From NCBI RefSeq assembly GCF_009604455.1, contig NZ_WEGL01000017.1:1-62883 (forward strand): a stretch of DNA of 62,883 nt, read 5' to 3'. Positions 60,901 through 62,883 of this stretch are shown one piece after another. Position numbers and translations under genes: made by a program. The notes under the pieces were generated by a model that did not search any database, was not told the origin of the DNA, and saw only the letters and a list, made by a program, of their open reading frames with translations. This stretch comes from Streptomyces sp. RB17 (lineage in GTDB: Bacteria; Actinomycetota; Actinomycetes; Streptomycetales; Streptomycetaceae). Every line of letters starts with the position of its first letter. Positions within the stretch are counted from its first letter, which is position 1.

Positions 60901-62270
60901 GAATCGGACGACTCGTCGTGTTCGGCGGAACCGGTGACCTCACCGGCCGCTATCTCGTGCCGGCGCTGGCCGCTCTGTACGCGGAGGGGCACATCGACGA
61001 CCGGTTCAGGCTCATGGGTGCCAGCCGGGAGGACTGGGACGGCGAGCAGTACCGGGAGTGGGCCACTGCTCAACTCGAACACCACGGTGGTGGACTTCCG
61101 GCCGATGCCGGACGAGCCGTCACGGTGTCGGCGGACTACCGGAAGGCCGACGTGACAGACCCGCGGATGTGAGGGCGGCCGTGGCCGGTGAGGACCCCGC
61201 CGCCGTCTACCTCGCCCTCCCATCGGCGCTCTTCCCCGCCACGGTGATGGCCCTTCACGAGGCAGGACTTCCCCCGGCAGCCGCGTCGTCCTGGAGAAGC
61301 CGTTTCGGCGAAAACCTGGCCGACACACAGGAACTGAACCAGCTGCTCACCGAACTCGTGCCGGAGGGCGCCGTCTTCCGGGTCGACCACTTCCTGGCCA
61401 TGACCACGGTTCAGAACGTGCTCGGCAGCAGGCTCGCCAACCGGGTACTCGAACCCATCTGGAACAGCACGCACATCGCCGAGATCGAGATCGTCCGGGA
61501 CGAAACCCCCGCTCTGGAGGGACGCGCCAGCTATTACGACCACGTGGGCGCACTCAAAGACATGGTGCAGAACCACCTCCCGCAACTGCTGTGTCTGGTC
61601 ACCATGGAATCGCCGATCACACTCGACGAGCGCGACCTGCGCGCGCCCGGAAGGTGGACGTGCTGAGATCGGTGCAGCTTCTGACCGACTCCGACATCGT
61701 GCACCGCACGCGGCGTGCCCGGTACTGGTCCGGCCGGTGCGACGGCCGTGAAGTGCCGGCCTACATCGAGGAGCCGGGCGTCGACGCGCGACGCCGGACC
61801 GAGACGTACGCCGAGATCGAACTGGAACCGGACGACTTGCGCTGGGCGGGCACCAAGTTCCGTCTACGCAGCGGGAAAGCCCTTGGAGCGGACCGCAAGG
61901 AGGTCGCGGTACGCTTCCGCCCCGTGCCTCACTTGCCCCTCGGGCACGACGAGGACGTTCGCCCCGATGTGCTGCGCTTCGGACTGGAACCCGAGAGCAT
62001 GAGCTTCGACGTCACCGCCACCGGCTCGCGCGCGGAGACCTTCACGCAGCTCGCACTGACCGCCAGGATGGACGCCCCCGAACTGCCGGCCTACGGCCGC
62101 CTGCTGCTGAACGTTCTCAGGGGAGACCCCGCACTGTCCATCCGCGGCGACGAGGCCGAGGAGGCCTGGCGCGTCCTCGATCCGGTCCTGTCCGCCTGGG
62201 AACGGGATCTGGTTCCCCTGGAGGAGTATCCGGCGGGCTCCGCGGGCCCGCCACCACGTCTCGCCTCGCC
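60897..62270 (+). pseudogene. zwf: Glucose-6-phosphate dehydrogenase, multiply frameshifted
   Basis: ATG 60897 starts MRIGRLVVFGGTGDLTGRYL (NADP motif), then the frame breaks near 61165 (to EDPAAVYLALPSALFPATVM), is disturbed around 61275-61310 (LPPAAASSWRSRFGENLADT where LPPGSRVVLEKPFGENLADT is expected), continues FRVDHFLAMTTVQNVLGSRL (catalytic DHxxxK region altered to DHFLAM) and breaks again near 61650, ending RKVDVLRSVQLL to YPAGSAGPP. At least three or four shifts, so no functional enzyme. Between 62270 and 62440 an unidentified coding scrap follows (LHEGIVMPPRLEAESAERLT). Confidence 0.8.
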
Positions 62271-62646
62271 TGAACTGCGGGAAGACCTGCTGCACGAAGG
62301 CATCGTCATGCCCCCGCGTCTTGAGGCCGAATCCGCGGAACGCCTCACCGCGGCACGGCCCCGACGGCAACCCCGTACTGAACGACCCGGCCACCAGGCC
62401 GCGCCCGACGATGTGGTGGCACGACGACGCCGAGTGATCCCGATACCGCGACCGACACCATGCCCGGGATCGTGATCACGCAACGGGCTCAGCGGGAGCG
62501 ACCCGGCCTCCGGGTCGGTGGCCACCGCCGGCCTCACCTGGCTGCAAACCGGACACCACCCGACCACGCGGAAGCCCTGGATACCGCCCGCCTTCTTGTT
62601 CGCCTCGGACGCGCCATGCGGTCCTTGTGGGCCAGACCCGAGACGG
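62271..62646. other. Gap after zwf, unidentified scrap
   Basis: A frame continuous with the zwf end gives ELREDLLHEGIVMPPRLEAE; a neighbouring frame then gives GNPVLNDPATRPRPTMWWHD. Together they might be the end of some other gene broken by a shift. No family recognised. Confidence 0.3.
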
Positions 62647-62687
62647 CCAGAAGCCCCACCGAGGTCGCATGCCGGTGGGGCTTCTGG
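62647..62687 (-). terminator. Terminator after the transglycosylase gene
   Basis: CCAGAAGCCCCACCG and CGGTGGGGCTTCTGG are perfect 15-bp arms with an 11-nt loop, 82 bp past the stop of the leftward gene at 62769. It could act on both strands. Confidence 0.75.
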
Positions 62688-62768
62688 AGTGGATCAGTTT
62701 GACGCCGCACGCTCTACGGACGGAACGTCACCCGTGGAAAACCATCGAAAATCGAACCGGGGGCTTGG

Positions 62769-62883
62769 TCAGTAGGCGGAGTTGACGTTGTCGATGGAGC
62801 CGTAGCGGTGGGCGGCGTAGTTGGCGGCCGCGGTGATGTTGGCCACCGGGTCGGTGACGCTGTGCGCGGTGCCGGAGACGTGG
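62769..62883 (-). CDS. Lytic transglycosylase (SLT domain), C-terminal end, cut by window edge
   Basis: Leftward from the right edge: GTAHSVTDPVANITAAANYA and AHRYGSIDNVNSAY then TGA at 62769. This is the C-terminal end of the Streptomyces transglycosylase SLT-domain proteins (DPxANIxAAxxYAxxRYGSxxNxxSAY), secreted muralytic enzymes. The catalytic Glu and the signal peptide lie beyond the window. Confidence 0.75.
   Translation of the reverse strand, partial: HVSGTAHSVTDPVANITAAANYAAHRYGSIDNVNSAY

Noticed and set aside
1..62883. CRISPR arrays, phage genes, conjugation genes or a biosynthetic core gene (PKS/NRPS/lanthipeptide)
   Set aside because: None seen on either strand; the 41-aa acidic ORF at 25289 has no modification enzymes nearby and is not a supported RiPP precursor.

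Overview
High GC throughout, third-position G/C bias, GTG/TTG starts, purine-rich ribosome sites and families such as DUF6510, DUF6233, DUF5994, SCO5918-like proteins, Ku and WYL regulators point to a Streptomyces or close relative. No rRNA, tRNA or CRISPR array was seen. About 50 intact genes sit among an unusual density of broken genes and fragments from at least eight transposon families (IS605/TnpB, IS21, IS110, IS481, IS5 x3, IS1182-like, Tn3, serine recombinase). That is typical of a decaying accessory region such as a chromosome arm, although the location itself cannot be proved from the window.

Layout. 1-593: start of a TnpB gene, a terminal hairpin and a terminator. 601-8685: a coherent acyl-chain catabolic block: PucR regulator, class III aminotransferase, aldehyde dehydrogenase, CaiB-type CoA-transferase, glutaryl-CoA dehydrogenase and 3-hydroxyacyl-CoA dehydrogenase. 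Together these fit 5-aminovalerate or GABA-type amine -> semialdehyde -> dicarboxylate -> glutaryl-CoA -> crotonyl-CoA. 8690-12000: HEAT-protein pseudogene, an intact flavin disulfide oxidoreductase, a CXXC-protein fragment joined to an IS21 remnant, and a broken msrA. 12431-14068: sulfite-oxidase-like/ferredoxin-reductase-like/DUF6510 redox cassette. 14170-20680: broken msrB, RraA-like protein, IS110 and IS481 remnants, a VOC/WYL-regulator divergent pair and Ku. 21423-28553: TPR-like protein, SnoaL-like/LysR pair, a run of IS pieces, a secreted protein, a MerR-like regulator, a candidate small RNA and a GvpU-like gene. 28632-31341: cold-shock cluster (csp, DEAD-box helicase, two small proteins) like the SCO5918-5921 neighbourhood. 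31866-36300: DUF5994 gene broken by a 32-bp tandem duplication, truncated CorA, IS5 remnant, SnoaL-like protein and a PAS/GAF/PP2C phosphatase.

36307-41704: a TetR gene diverges from six co-directional enzyme genes (AhpD-like, PEP-mutase-like, nitroreductase, quinone oxidoreductase, MmcQ/YjbR, NAD-epimerase-like), with two matching operator palindromes between them. 41756-46024: L,D-transpeptidase, a MerR regulator with an in-frame UGA, Sir2 deacylase and four gene remnants. 46115-55521: complete guanidine/urea degradation operon (APC permease, two DUF1989 carboxyguanidine-deiminase-like subunits, biotin-dependent carboxylase, allophanate hydrolase, TetR) behind an operator-like palindrome. 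55557-62883: recombinase remnant, a D-2-hydroxyacid dehydrogenase/sugar-acid dehydratase pair, a universal stress protein, a truncated GH15 gene fused by overlap to a multiply frameshifted zwf, and the end of a lytic transglycosylase.

Functionally the intact part is dominated by nitrogen and carbon scavenging (guanidine, amino acids, sugar acids) and by redox or electrophile defence. The broken part is dominated by duplicated housekeeping functions (msrA, msrB, zwf, corA), whose loss here is presumably tolerated because working copies exist elsewhere; that last point is inference.
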